Positions 53,884 to 64,000 of a stretch of 64,000 nt of DNA are shown piece by piece. The DNA lies in assembly GCA_027475525.1 (NCBI GenBank), contig JAMWFC010000012.1, positions 33,831 through 97,830 on the forward strand, given 5' to 3'. Source of the DNA: Macrolepiota albuminosa (taxonomy: Eukaryota; Basidiomycota; Agaricomycetes; Agaricales; Agaricaceae). The first letter of the stretch is position 1, and each line of letters begins with the position of its first letter. The translations under genes and the position numbers were made by a program. Under the pieces are notes generated by a model. The model was given only the letters and a program-made list of their open reading frames with translations. It was not told the origin of the DNA and made no database searches.

Positions 53884-54003
53884 TGTCAGAGGGTTAAGGC
53901 AATAAGAGCTGACCATGGAGAATGTGAGGGTGGCCATGAAAGGCAGGAAAGCTAACCAAAGATGAATAAAAGCTGACCATTGAAGAAGAACATGACAAAA
54001 CAT
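53884..54003 (-). repeat. Fragment of the gag-only element's LTR, inverted
   Basis: Matches the inverse of the last ~120 bases of the LTR at 50499-50707 (starts TGTCAGAGGG, includes aagagctgaccatgg). Confidence 0.75.
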
Positions 54004-54039
54004 GACTGAAGGAATTCCACAGATGTTAAGTGTTCTTCT

Positions 54040-54107
54040 TACAGAAAGCTTGACTACATTGTGGATGGGGTGGAGCTTGCACATCCTGGCCAGGAGTCAA
54101 AGCCAGT
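54040..54107 (-). pseudogene. Gypsy integrase C-terminal fragment
   Basis: On the minus strand reads MCKLHPIHNVVKLSV, equivalent to SRLHPVFNVVKLSPA of Gyp-C. It is cut off by the LTR at 54108 and by the LTR fragment to its left. Confidence 0.6.
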
Positions 54108-54782
54108 GATAATACCCAAAAGTTGGTCAGTAGCAGACATGATTTACAGCTACTAACTTAGGAAAATGTGTTGGGCATGCTAAGTATGTGAGGGAGTCTT
54201 GGGCAGGTCCCAGAGAACATGTCAAATAACAAGTTAAGCAGCAAGAAATAGTAAGAGTCAGTAAGGGGAGTTGGTGAGAGAAGTGTAGTGAGTGTGCTAG
54301 TGACTAAGCATGCCTGGATAAAAAGAGGGAGAGAATATAAGTTGTGTGTAGCAAGGAGTGCAGCAAGAAAACTAGAAGCTTAGCAATGTCTAAGCTGTGA
54401 GATGCCTGCTATAGGTGCAAGACATGTAGGTTTTGTATAATGAGATAACTGTAGCAAGAGACTAGATGTTAAGACAATTGATGACTTAAGTTAAGTCAGC
54501 TCAAAAGAAATCTGAACTGTGACATGAACTGAGCAGACTGGGGGTATGAAACTCTGTTATTGTAGTACTGACAAATGGTGGGTATTTATAGTAAAAATGA
54601 GTTCACTATTGCTAAGTGGCTAAGCATCACCAAAAAGTGGTGAACTTGAAGAAATATAAGTAGATGCTGTAAATACTAAGAAGTCTACAAGACTGTTGTC
54701 TGCCTAAGTTGGTGGAGGGCACCAAGCAATGTCAGGCAGGTGAAATGCCAAGCTGTTAGTCATGGAAAATTGTCATCATTCA
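54108..54782 (-). mobile_element. Degenerate Gyp-B-type LTR, inverted
   Basis: Starts TGATAATACCC and ends TTGTCATCA. Its inverse follows the 6500-7531 and 796-1834 LTRs, with nearly every cg changed. It is preceded by ccag, the inverse of ctgg, the target seen elsewhere. The right flank does not match, so that end is approximate. Confidence 0.65.
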
Positions 54783-55071
54783 AACCCATACTATTACCTA
54801 CATTGGGTTTCAAAATGCCTTAGTGTTTCAAAATGTAATTTTTTAACAGATTGTAGCTACAATGCACCTGATCTTTGCTAAAATATAACTAATACATACT
54901 ATTCAAGCTTGTATCTTGAGAGGATCAGTGAAATTCACCTAGGACTGGTTTGCAATAAGGTAAATATAGACCAGTAAAAAGCAAAAACACATTTGAAGAT
55001 CCCTAGATTTAGTTACTACTTGAGGTAGCACTACCAAACTTTGTATAAATCATCTATATGTTAAGGTGATG
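54783..55071. other. No gene recognised
   Basis: AT-rich spacer; Gyp-D homology starts abruptly at about 55072 within RT. Confidence 0.4.
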
Positions 55072-57006
55072 ACACCTCTATCTTCCGAGACATAATAGGA
55101 CGTTTTATGCACGTCTACTTAGATGACATATTCATCTACTCGGATTCTATGGAGGAGCATGAGCAGCACCTCAGAGTCGTATTCGAACGACTGCGCAAGT
55201 ACAAGTTGTACTTGAAGTGGAAGAAATGTGAGCTCTACGCTCAGAGTATAGACTGCCTAGGGCATGTCATAGATGAGTGGGGTATCCACCCCGATCAGGA
55301 CAAGCTTGATCGCATTTGGGAGTGGCGAACGCCCTGAAACTACAATGACATCCAACGGTTCGTTGGTCTTGTCAACTACATATCGAGCTTCTTGCCCAAT
55401 GTCACAGCCTATACTGGGCCACTTATGGCCATGACGCAGAACGGGTCACCATTCAATTGGAGGCCGTTGCACCAGCAGTGCTTCGAGATGGTCAAACGGA
55501 TCTGTACGAAGACTCCGGTGATTTGACCAATCGACCCTAGACAGGATGAGCCGATATGGCTCATTTGCGACGCATCCAAGACAGGTGTCAGAGCCATGTA
55601 CAGCCAGGGAAGCAGCTGGCAGACGTGCCGCCCAGCAGGGTTCATGTCGAAGAAGTTCACAACGGCCCAGCAAAACTATGCGGTGCACGAGCTGGAGACT
55701 CTTGCCATACTCGAGGCCCTCCTCAAGTGGGAGGATAAGCTGATGGGATATCCCATCCACATCATAACGGACCACAAGGCCCTTGAGTTCTTCAAAACTC
55801 AGGTGAACTTGTCGCCGCGTCAGCGACGGTGGATAGACTACATGTCGAGATATCAGTTCGACATCACCTATGTTAAAGGTGAACTCAACAAAGTGGCAGA
55901 CTGCTTGTCACGCTACTTTGAGAGTGATGTAGTCGGGGAGGCTCACGAGCCTCATGAGTATGTGCAGGCAGACTGCCGCATAGACCCTGATGGAGAGGAT
56001 TTACCTCTCCACCGATACCAGGAGCTCAGGGAGCATGTCCTGGAAGTACGCGCTATGCGTGACGATGAACGGAGGCAAAGCACTCGCCTCAGGGAGCAGC
56101 GTGAAGAGCGGGATGTAGCCGTCCAGTTGCTCAAGGAGCATGAAGCCATGGACCCAGCGTCCACTGGGGAGCACGAGCGCCCCGATATACCCGTTACGCT
56201 TGCGGAGATGCTCGAAGGCGAATTGCCTTCATCTCAGCCCCCTAGCCTGGTCAACAACGACTTTCAGAAGGAAGTGGTGCAGGACTATGGCAATGATTCT
56301 CTCTTCGCCGAGATACTCGCCAATCCTGACGACCATCCTCAGTTCAGGCATGAGCCTGGTGGACTGATCACGATGGAGAACCATCAAGAGGTGGCAGTGG
56401 TATGCCTCCCCCGTACGCGAACCATTATCACGCAGGTCTTGGACCAGGCCCATGCACTGGTGGGGCACTTTGGTGCCTCCTGGACATTGGGCTACATCTG
56501 GAGATGGTATTGGTGGCCACGTATGGCCCAAGAAGTGACTAAGTTCTGCGCTTCATGCGCAGCGTGTCAGAGGGCAAAGTTGCCCCCTGGATTCCCTCCT
56601 GGGAAGCTACACCAGCTACCCGTACTGGTGAAACCTTGGGACTCCATTGGAATGGACTTCGTAGGTCCCTTTCCCGAGTCCAGAGGGTTTGATTACCTCT
56701 GGGTGGTCATCTGCCGCATGACAAGTATGGTGCACCTCATACTGGTGCGAACTATGCTGACGGCTAAGGAGCTGTCATGGATCTACCTGAGGGAGATCGT
56801 TAGGCTGCATGGGCTGCCTAGCACCATTGTAAGCGACCGTGACTCGAAGTTCACGTCTCAATGGTGGAGGAAACTCCACAAACTGTTAGGAGCGTGACTC
56901 CTCATGTCGACGTCCTTCCATCCTCAAACAGATGGGCAAACAGAGTGGGCTAACCGCAGTATAGGCCAGATTTTGAGGGCAGTTGTTTGCCCTGACCAAC
57001 GGGACG
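55072..57006 (+). pseudogene. pol: Gyp-D RT (end), RNase H and integrase, first segment
   Basis: HVYLDDIFIYSD (catalytic YLDD), GHVIDEWGIHPDQDKLD; RNase H ICDASKTG, TAQQNYAVHELE, ITDHKALEFF; integrase zinc finger (VGHFGA..., FCASCAACQRAK) and core with MDFVGPFPE (first D) and VSDRDSKFTSQWW (second D). TGA codons at 55335, 55525 and 56895 each stand where Arg fits, as from cga. At 57007 the sequence jumps back to the linker before the zinc finger. Confidence 0.85.
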
Positions 57007-58650
57007 CGTGAAGAGCGGGACGTAGCCGTCCAGTTGCTCAAGGAGCATGAAGCCATGGACCCAGCGTCCACTGGGGAGCACGAGCGCCCCGATATACCCG
57101 TTACGCTTGCGGAGATGCTCGAAGGCGAATTGCCTTCATCTCAGCCCCCTAGCCTGGTCAACAACGACTTTCAGAAGGAAGTGGTGCAGGACTATGGCAA
57201 TGATTCTCTCTTCGCCGAGATACTCGCCAATCCTGACGACCATCCTCAGTTCAGGCATGAGCCTGGCGGACTGATCATGATGGAAAACCGTCAAGGAGTG
57301 GCAGTGGTCTGCCTTTCCTGTATGCAAACTATTATTATGCAAATACTGGACCAGGCCCATGCACTGGTGGGGCACTTCAATGCTGCACAAACATTGGAAT
57401 ACATCCGTAGATAGTACTGGTGGCCACGTATGGCCCAAGAGGTTACCAAGTTCTGCACATCATGCGCAGCGTGTCAGAGGGCAAAGTTGCCCTCTGGAGC
57501 CCCTTCCGGGAAGTTACACTAGCTACCCATGCTAGTAAAACCTTGGGACTCCATTGGAATAGACTTTGTAGGTCCCTTTCCTGAGTCTAGAGGGTTCGAT
57601 TACCTCTGGGTGGTGATATGCTGCATGACAAGCATGGTGCACCTTATACCGGTGCGAACTACACTGACGGCTAAAAAGCTGTCATGGATCTACTTCAGAG
57701 AGATCGTTAGGCTGCATAGGCTGCCTAGTACTATTGTGAGCAACCGTGACTCAAAGTTCATGTCTCAATGGTGGAGGGAACTCCACAAGCTGTTAGGAGC
57801 TAGACTCCTCATGTCAATGTCATTCCATCCTCAAACAGATGGGCAGACTGAGCAGGCCAACCGCAGTATAGACCAGATCTTGAGGGCAGTTGTTCACCCT
57901 GATCAACAAGACTGGGTGGACTGGTGTCCACTCACTGAGTTCGCGATTAACGCGAGCATCTCAGATACCACAGGGTATGCGCCCTTTGAGCTCAACGGAG
58001 GGTACTTGCCCTCCATGCTGCACGAAGTTCGTGCTGATACGGTGGCCCACCGAGGAGTTGTCGAGTTCGCCAGGCAGGCCCTGGAGAACCTTGCGGCGGC
58101 GCATGACGCCATCATAGAGGCGCAAGTCTTCCAGGTGAAAAATGCCAATCATCGTAGGCGAGAAGACCTGCCAATAGCAGTAGGAGCATTGGTGTACCTA
58201 TCAACACGTAATCTGAGGCTCCAAAAGGGACAGGTGAGTAAACTCTGCCCGAAATGGGTAGGCCCATACCGCGTCCTAGACACAGAGCCAAGTACCTCCA
58301 ACTACGTGTTGGAGCTGCCTCTGGCATTACAGGAACGACGCATCGTTCCTAAGTTTCATGTGTCGCTGTTGCAACCTTACAGCGCGTCTGACGATGCGCT
58401 ATTCTCTAACAGGGCAACCCCGGGCCCCTATGATTTTGGGGCTCGAGACGATGATGAATGGTTCATCGAGTGCATAATTGGGCACCGGTGGACTGAGCGT
58501 AACACGCTCGAGTTTGAGGTACAATGGTCCCTTGGGGACACAACATGGGAGCCACACTCCCATTGCTCCAAGTTGGCAGCACTTGACCGTTATTTGGAGT
58601 TGAAGGGTGTTAAGCGCCCACATCAATTAAGTAAGCATGCCGGCGCTTAA
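57007..58650 (+). pseudogene. Gyp-D integrase with chromodomain, second segment
   Basis: Repeats the linker and zinc finger (with TAG at 57412 in place of a Trp codon), then a long frame 57529-58650: DFVGPFPES, SNRDSKFMSQWW (N replaces the first residue of the usual S-D), DGQTEQANRSIDQ (catalytic E), GPY/F module (PKWVGPYRVLDTEPSTSNYV) and a chromodomain (WFIECIIGHRWTERNTLEFE, then DTTWEPHSHCSKL). Stop TAA at 58648. Confidence 0.85.
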
Positions 58651-58738
58651 ATTGATTGGCTTGGCTGAGTTGGTCAGCAGTTGTGGCTGAAACACGTCTT
58701 AAAAGGTGAAATTTCTTTTTCGCCTTTTTCCCTCAACC

Positions 58739-58840
58739 ATGGACAACATGCCCGTGGATCAGCCTGAGCAGCAGCAGCAGCACATTGAGCTTGCGCCGTT
58801 GGTCTTACCGTCGGCTGAAGGGGGGGGCAGATGGCTCCCC
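58739..58840 (+). CDS. Short ORF ahead of the extra Gyp-D ORF
   Basis: ATG at 58739 (MDNMPVDQPEQQQQ), 33 codons, about 90 nt after the integrase stop. A G8 run ends it out of frame with the following ORF. The inverted copy 2 has the same total run length (gaaa plus G7), so the frame relation is conserved and this could be an upstream ORF or the true N-terminus with a shift. Confidence 0.4.
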
Positions 58841-59461
58841 CGCTGACCCAAAATGCACCCCAGTGGGAACAATCGCAACCAGCTGTGGGCTTCCCACAGC
58901 AGCAGCAACCACCAGCGGCGGGCTACCTGCCGCAGCAGCTGGTGATCAGTGGCTATCCGCCACTTCAACCCATGCAGGGCAACTTCATGCCCCAGAACGC
59001 ACCTGTGGGCGGCTATCAGCCCCAACAACCAGTAGCGGGCGCTTATGTGCCACATCACACTGAGGGCCAATCCCAACAACAGGCCTACGGGGGGCTAGTC
59101 AGCCCCCAAGCAGCGCCAGGATGGGGGCAGTTTGCCCCCGCTATGGTGAGAGGGGCTATGGGCGCACATCCTTTGCCCCAGTTTACCGCCCCGGCGCACT
59201 ACCCTGGGATGGGTGGTGTGCCCGTAATGATGCCGTACCCCCCGGCTTGGATGGGGGCTTGAGGCGCAATGCCCCAGTACAGCGACTTGCATGAGTCGCA
59301 AGCCAAGGGAGGCCGGTTGATTTCCCTGTTGACCACAGCACCAATTGACAATCTAGAAGGACGCAAAGCATCCCTCATGCAGGCCACCGCAGCCATCGAG
59401 AGCACAGAAACTCTCAGTCCAGGATGGAGCATCAGTTTATCAGCTGATGCGCCAACGGAGA

Positions 59462-59615
59462 GCTTGGCCAAGCTCTCCTTGCTACAGCGGCTGGAAATGC
59501 CGCACCAATCTGAGCCCAGCTCGGAAGAAGAGTCGCGTGCTTGGCCAAGCTCTCCTTGCTACAGCGGCTGGAAATGCCGCACCAATCTGAGCCCAGCTCG
59601 GAAGAAGAGTCGTGT
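59462..59615 (+). repeat. 77-bp tandem duplication in the Gyp-D extra ORF (one mismatch)
   Basis: 59462-59538 and 59539-59615 are adjacent with one c/t difference near the end. Confidence 0.93.
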
Positions 59616-59627
59616 CCTCGACGCAAC

Positions 59628-59781
59628 AAAGGAAAAGCACGGGCTGTCGAGCCCAGTCACAACCAGGACTTAGTCCTGGCTACCCTTCTCCAACGTCTGG
59701 GAGAAAAGGAAAAGCACGGGCTGTCGAGCCCAGTCACAACCAGGACTTAGTCCTGGCTACCCTTCTCCAACGTCTGGGAGA
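59628..59781 (+). repeat. Exact 77-bp tandem duplication in the Gyp-D extra ORF
   Basis: 59628-59704 and 59705-59781 are identical and adjacent, only 12 bp after the previous duplication. Confidence 0.95.
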
Positions 59782-62140
59782 CAACAGGTACGATGTACCC
59801 GCAGAGTCATCATTCCTCCGCAATGCAGAGGCGGTTGTCCTCATCAGCCAGATGATGGACGACATGGATCATATGTGTGCTCAGCGCAAAACGGATCTCC
59901 TTGCCCTATCGGCTGCTCGTAAGCGGCAGACTACACCCCCAAGTCGGGACACCGACTCCAGCAAAAGAGCACGTCGGCAAGGAGTGGAGGACGCGCCCTC
60001 CCGCTTGATTAAGTCGAGCATTGCTGCCCCCAGCTGGGAGGCCGGCCTAGGACGGGACATCCTTCCCTATGAAGATGTCCCTGCTCCAGCTGCCCCCCGG
60101 CTTATCCAGCGGCGCGTCTGAGGTCGCATCTTCACGACCAGTATCTGTGGTGTCCACCACGTACTCTGGGGAGCAGAGTTCCAGGGGCGTGAGCACACGC
60201 CCCACTGAGGCCAAGGCCTCACAACCCCGAAAGGATCGTTGGGGTAAGCAACTGGAAGGGCATGCATACGTCAACGTGCACTTCCTTGAGGATGCCCCGA
60301 AAGGGGCCCCAGGGGCTAACATCCCCTTTTTACCCGCAATACTGGTAGAGGGCCCGCCAGCCCGACTCCCGCGATGTGTGTGGGCAATGGACCCACGGTC
60401 TGAGAAGTCAGAGCCAGAGAGGCTGCCATCTCCACCCTCCGACGACAATTGGTATGAGGAGCCTGAAGAGGCTTGTATGGAATCCTCTGTGCCGCACGAG
60501 ACGGCAGCACAACGTATGGTGTGCGAACAGCGCAACAGCAATCGACGGGCCAAGATGGAACGTTGGGTGCAGGATAGCGCCAAGCGAGGAGCTGCCCTCC
60601 TTGAGGACCAAACCGGGTGCATTCCTGATGCACTCGGTGTTGTGATCTATCGTGATCACACTATTGAGTGCCAGAACTCATTCTTTGGCACGGGGTTAGC
60701 TCCCCAATTCTATTGGTCACCAGTGACCAATACCATTTTTGTCGGGCAAGAAGCCCGCGCAGCCAGGTCCTTCGAGATCGATAAAGAGGGCAACGCTACG
60801 GCGACACTCCACAACAGTAAGGTGTACCAAGTGGCACCTCGCAGGTTTCCCCACAGTCCTCGAGAAGTCCGCAGACTTCATGCACTGGTTAACAACCAGT
60901 TTATGCTGATTTGTCAGCGTCAGTTGGGCTACCTCTTGCTCAACGAATTCAAGCGGGTGGCGCTCAACTGCCACCCTACTGCCCGAGACAGAGCTATGTC
61001 TCATTTACTCGACGAGGTCAAGTATAGGACCATCGCAGTACCCTTTGCGAGTCCAGAAGAGCGGGAGAACGTCCCACAAATGATTGTGCCAACGCGGCTC
61101 TATCGCCGCAAAGAGGGAGGGAAAATTGCCTTCGTCGGCCTTACCCCCCCTGATTCAAAGCAACCATTTGCTTTGGACTACCTGGGCTCATACGCCCTCC
61201 TCTATGGACATCCTGGGACGTCCAATGTATGGACCGGTCTGGCCATAGACCGTGCCATGCGCATTTATTGGCGCAGCCTCTTTGAGTTTGCGCTTGTATG
61301 TGCCCTCAGCGCCAGCCGCGCCTCCAAGTCCACGGTACACAAGTACCTGGCCTATGTCTTCGCAAGGCCAAGCCTCTACAAAGAGGCCGTGGCTGAGTAC
61401 GAGGTGGCCACAGGGCAAGTCTTTGTGCCCCTCCACGCCGATGACCCTAACTTTGAGGCTCGGGCTGTGGACATCCCGGAAGCGTCAGCTTCCGTGTTCA
61501 CCACTTCAGACGCGTTACACGTCCTTCATCATAATCAAATCCCGGTCAGCTGGGCTGACCATGCGTATACTTATGGAGTCACCTACTTGGCCCATTTATT
61601 CTTCAGCGACAGCCGGCTCTACAACGAGGTGGCCGCTATCGATGACAAGAGGCTACAATGCCTCGACCATTACGGTACACCCCAGTCCATCGCTCAGTGG
61701 AATGGGTGGCGCGAGGCCACCATTGGCGATTGCCAACGCCTGATGCTCTAGCAGCAGGACAGTCGTCATGCTTACGACGACGCGCTCACCAAGGGGATGT
61801 ACCTCCTCATTGGGCAAGACATTCATGCCCGCGAGATCTGGACGTGCCAGTACCCATCCGACACTGGGGATCTTCCTGATCCCCAACCACCTATTCCGGG
61901 GTCGATTGTTGACCCCAATCTCACACTGTCCCCCCTCCAGGACTATGACGATTCCCTGCCAGTAGCAGGGCCTTCAGGCACTTCCTACGCGCCCACACCC
62001 AAGGATGAACTCCTCGACTACGACATGGACGACGTGACTGCCAATCCATTCCGGGAGCCTGGGGACTCTCCCATTGCCCCCGTCCCTGACTTACCGACGG
62101 CATGACCGTCGTATTATCTCAAGACCGTAGCTCGGTCTGA

Positions 62141-62384
62141 TTGGGGGGTGTGTAGCGTAGTCCACTATGTGGCGTTGGCCACATAGCTTTACTTACTGTA
62201 TAGTAGTCACTATTATATTATATTTATTATAATATAATATTAATTTACATTATTATATAACTAGTTTACCAGCTGCTTACAAAGCAGCTTATTTTTGTTG
62301 TATACTACATTGTCAATAGACCGGTCTGGTCTGATTCAGTGTTGTGTGCACACTAAGCTCTCCAAAATCCGTAACTTCGTTACA
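62141..62384 (+). repeat. Gyp-D polypurine tract and 3' LTR
   Basis: ttggggggtg (62141-62150) precedes TGTAGCGTAGTCC; the LTR ends TTCGTTACA at 62384. It is only 234 bp, with an AT-only palindromic section (about 62208-62245). Flank on the right is gccca. Confidence 0.75.
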
Positions 62385-64000
62385 GCCCACCACTGGTTGT
62401 TGCTGCTGCTGTGGGAAGCCTACAGCCTGTTGCGATTGTCCTCACTGGGGCGCATTTTGGGTCAGTGGGGGAGCCATCTGCCCCCCCTTTCAGCCAATGG
62501 TAAGACCAATGGCGCAAACTCAGACTGCTGCTGCTGCTCACTCAGGTCCATGGGCATGTTGTCCATGGTTGAGGAAAGAAAGAGAAAAAAGAAATTTTGA
62601 ATTATAGACGTGTCTCAGCCACAGTTGCTGACCAACTCAGCCAAGCCACAATCAGCACTGCCAATCAAATTAAGCGCCAGCATGCTTACCTAACTGATGT
62701 GGGTGCTTAGCGCCCTTCAACTCCAAATATCAGTCAAGTGCTGCCAACTTGGAGCAATGGGAGTATGGCTCCCATGTTGTGTCCCCGAGAGACCACTGTA
62801 CCTCAAACTCAAGCATATTCTGCTCAGTCTACTGGTGCCCTATGATGCACTCAACGAACCATTTGTCATTGTCTTGTGCCCCAAAGTCATAGGGGCCCAG
62901 GGTCGCCCTGTTAGGAAATAGCACGTCATTGGATGCGCTATATGGTCGCAACAGCGACACATGGAACTTTGGAACAATTTGTCATTCCTGTAGTGCCTGA
63001 GGCAGCTCCAGCACATAGTTGGATGTACTTGGCTCCGCATTCAGCACGCAGTACGGGCCTACCCATTTTGGGCAGAGTTTACTTGCCCATCCCTTTGGAA
63101 GTTTCAGGTTATGCATTGACAGATAGACCAACACTCCTACTGATATTGGCAGGTCTGTTCGCCTATGGTGATTGGCATTTTTTGCCTGAAAGACTCATGT
63201 CTCGATGATGGCGTCATGCACTGCTGCAACATTCTCCAGGGCTTGCCTGGCAAACTCAACAACTCCTCGGTAGGCCATCACATCCACACAAATTTCATGC
63301 AGCATGGAGGGCAAGTACCCTCCATTGAGCTCAAAGGGCACATACCCTGTCGTATCCAAGATACTCACATTAATCGCAAACTCAGTGAGTGGACACCAGT
63401 CCACCCAGTCTTGTTGATCAGGGTGAACAACTGCCCTCAAGATCTGGTCTATACTGCGGTTGGCCTGCTCAGTCTGCCCATCTGTTTGAGGATGGAATGA
63501 CATTGACATGAGGAGTCTAGCTCCTAACAGCTTGTGGAGTTCCCTCCACCATTGAGACATGAACTTTGAGTCACGGTTGCTCACAATAGTACTAGGCAGC
63601 CTATGCAGCCTAACGATCTCTCTGAAGTAGATCCATGACAGCTTTTTAGCCGTCAGTGTAGTTCGCACCGGTATAAGGTGCACCATGCTTGTCATGCAGC
63701 ATATCACCACCCAGAGGTAATCGAACCCTCTAGACTCAGGAAAGGGACCTACAAAGTCTATTCCAATGGAGTCCCAAGGTTTTACTAGCATGGGTAGCTA
63801 GTGTAACTTCCCGGAAGGGGCTCCAGAGGGCAACTTTGCCCTCTGACACGCTGCGCATGATGTGCAGAACTTGGTAACCTCTTGGGCCATACGTGGCCAC
63901 CAGTACTATCTACGGATGTATTCCAATGTTTGTGCAGCATTGAAGTGCCCCACCAGTGCATGGGCCTGGTCCAGTATTTGCATAATAATAGTTTGCATAC
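62385..64000 (-). mobile_element. Gyp-D copy 2, inverted, runs off the window
   Basis: Inverse of 57400-58930: start of the extra ORF (MDNMPVDLSEQQQQ-like near 62572), chromodomain region (about 62700-62930) and integrase (63791-63195, open: DFVGPFPES, SNRDSKFMSQWW, DGQTEQANRSIDQ). Highly similar to the copy-1 second segment. It is cut at 62385 by the LTR of copy 1. Confidence 0.88.

Larger units (their letters stand above)
58831..62105 (+). pseudogene. Gyp-D extra ORF between integrase and 3' LTR
   Basis: Starts at ATG 58831 with a Q/P/G-rich low-complexity region (repeated Q-Q-P and G-Y-x-P), TGA at 59261, then SLAKLSLLQRLEMPHQSEP. Two 77-bp duplications (59462-59615, 59628-59781) shift frame; the three frames they separate are exactly those expected if each duplication is removed. 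After a further 1-nt shift near 60100 a 500-plus-residue conserved-looking region follows (60120-61751: GHAYVNVHFLE, FYWSPVTNTIFVGQEAR, HALVNNQFMLICQRQLGYLL, YLGSYALLYGHPG, TYGVTYLAHLFFSDSRLYNE). After a TAG comes an acidic C-terminus ending at 62105. No signal peptide, transmembrane segment or furin site was seen, so no support for env. Function unknown. Confidence 0.7.
55072..62384 (+). mobile_element. Gyp-D copy 1: chromovirus with an extra 3' ORF, 5'-truncated
   Basis: Begins inside RT and continues through RNase H, integrase with chromodomain, a long additional ORF, polypurine tract (62141-62150) and a 234-bp LTR (62151-62384). The region 56101-57006 is repeated from 57007 on, so it is a chimera of two copies. 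The LTR is followed by sequence of an inverted second copy, so it probably inserted into that copy. Confidence 0.85.

Noticed and set aside
58831..62105. Envelope gene making Gyp-D an errantivirus-like element
   Set aside because: No signal peptide, transmembrane segment, cleavage site or fusion-peptide-like stretch was seen; position alone is not enough.
62205..62250. AT palindrome as an origin or regulatory hairpin
   Set aside because: It is a low-complexity AT run inside a short LTR; no support for function.

Overview
This window looks like nuclear DNA of a basidiomycete fungus, most likely a repeat-rich agaricomycete. The host genes have many GT-AG introns of about 30-60 nt, and they include an Rtt106-type histone chaperone, a DUF6533-type membrane protein and an NLR with NB-ARC and TPR parts. 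The transposons are Ty3/gypsy chromoviruses, Ty1/copia elements and a Tc1 element. I cannot name the species. I saw no rRNA gene, canonical tRNA gene or CRISPR array.

Layout. 1-12.7 kb is a pile of nested transposons: a decayed gypsy chromovirus (Gyp-C, 78-9545) with LTRs of two other gypsy families (Gyp-A, Gyp-B) and a short two-LTR element inside it, followed by an old Gyp-B LTR, a tRNA-derived SINE candidate, a deleted Tc1 relative and two copia LTRs. 13.3-19.7 kb is a host-gene island: a DUF6533-type gene (-), Rtt106-like chaperone (-) and a secreted-looking decarboxylase of the amidohydrolase-2 family (+). 20.3-44.2 kb is essentially one ancient gag-like ORF split by four insertions. These are a Gyp-C LTR (with a Tc1 inside it), a copia element, a Gyp-A LTR and, inside that LTR, a 13.3-kb Gyp-B element. 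46.8-50.1 kb is an intact six-exon NLR gene. 50.5-64 kb is again transposon: a gag-only element, solo LTRs and two oppositely oriented copies of a gypsy chromovirus (Gyp-D).

Most notable biology. (1) Gyp-B carries, between integrase and 3' LTR, a set of genes on the antisense strand. Three of them can be spliced into intact frames using eight introns of 51-62 nt, all phase 0. (2) Gyp-D has a long extra ORF in the position retroviruses use for env, without visible env features. (3) The NLR has a helical N-terminus resembling fungal cell-death (HeLo/MLKL-like) domains.

Most notable technical point. At eleven unrelated places, all in repeats, a 77-bp segment is directly duplicated with no spacer. 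In Gyp-D, removing two of these restores one reading frame. This is best explained by contigs joined without trimming a 77-mer overlap, so several apparent frameshifts here may not be real. Exon boundaries were worked out by eye from splice consensus, frame and family similarity, and no search was run.
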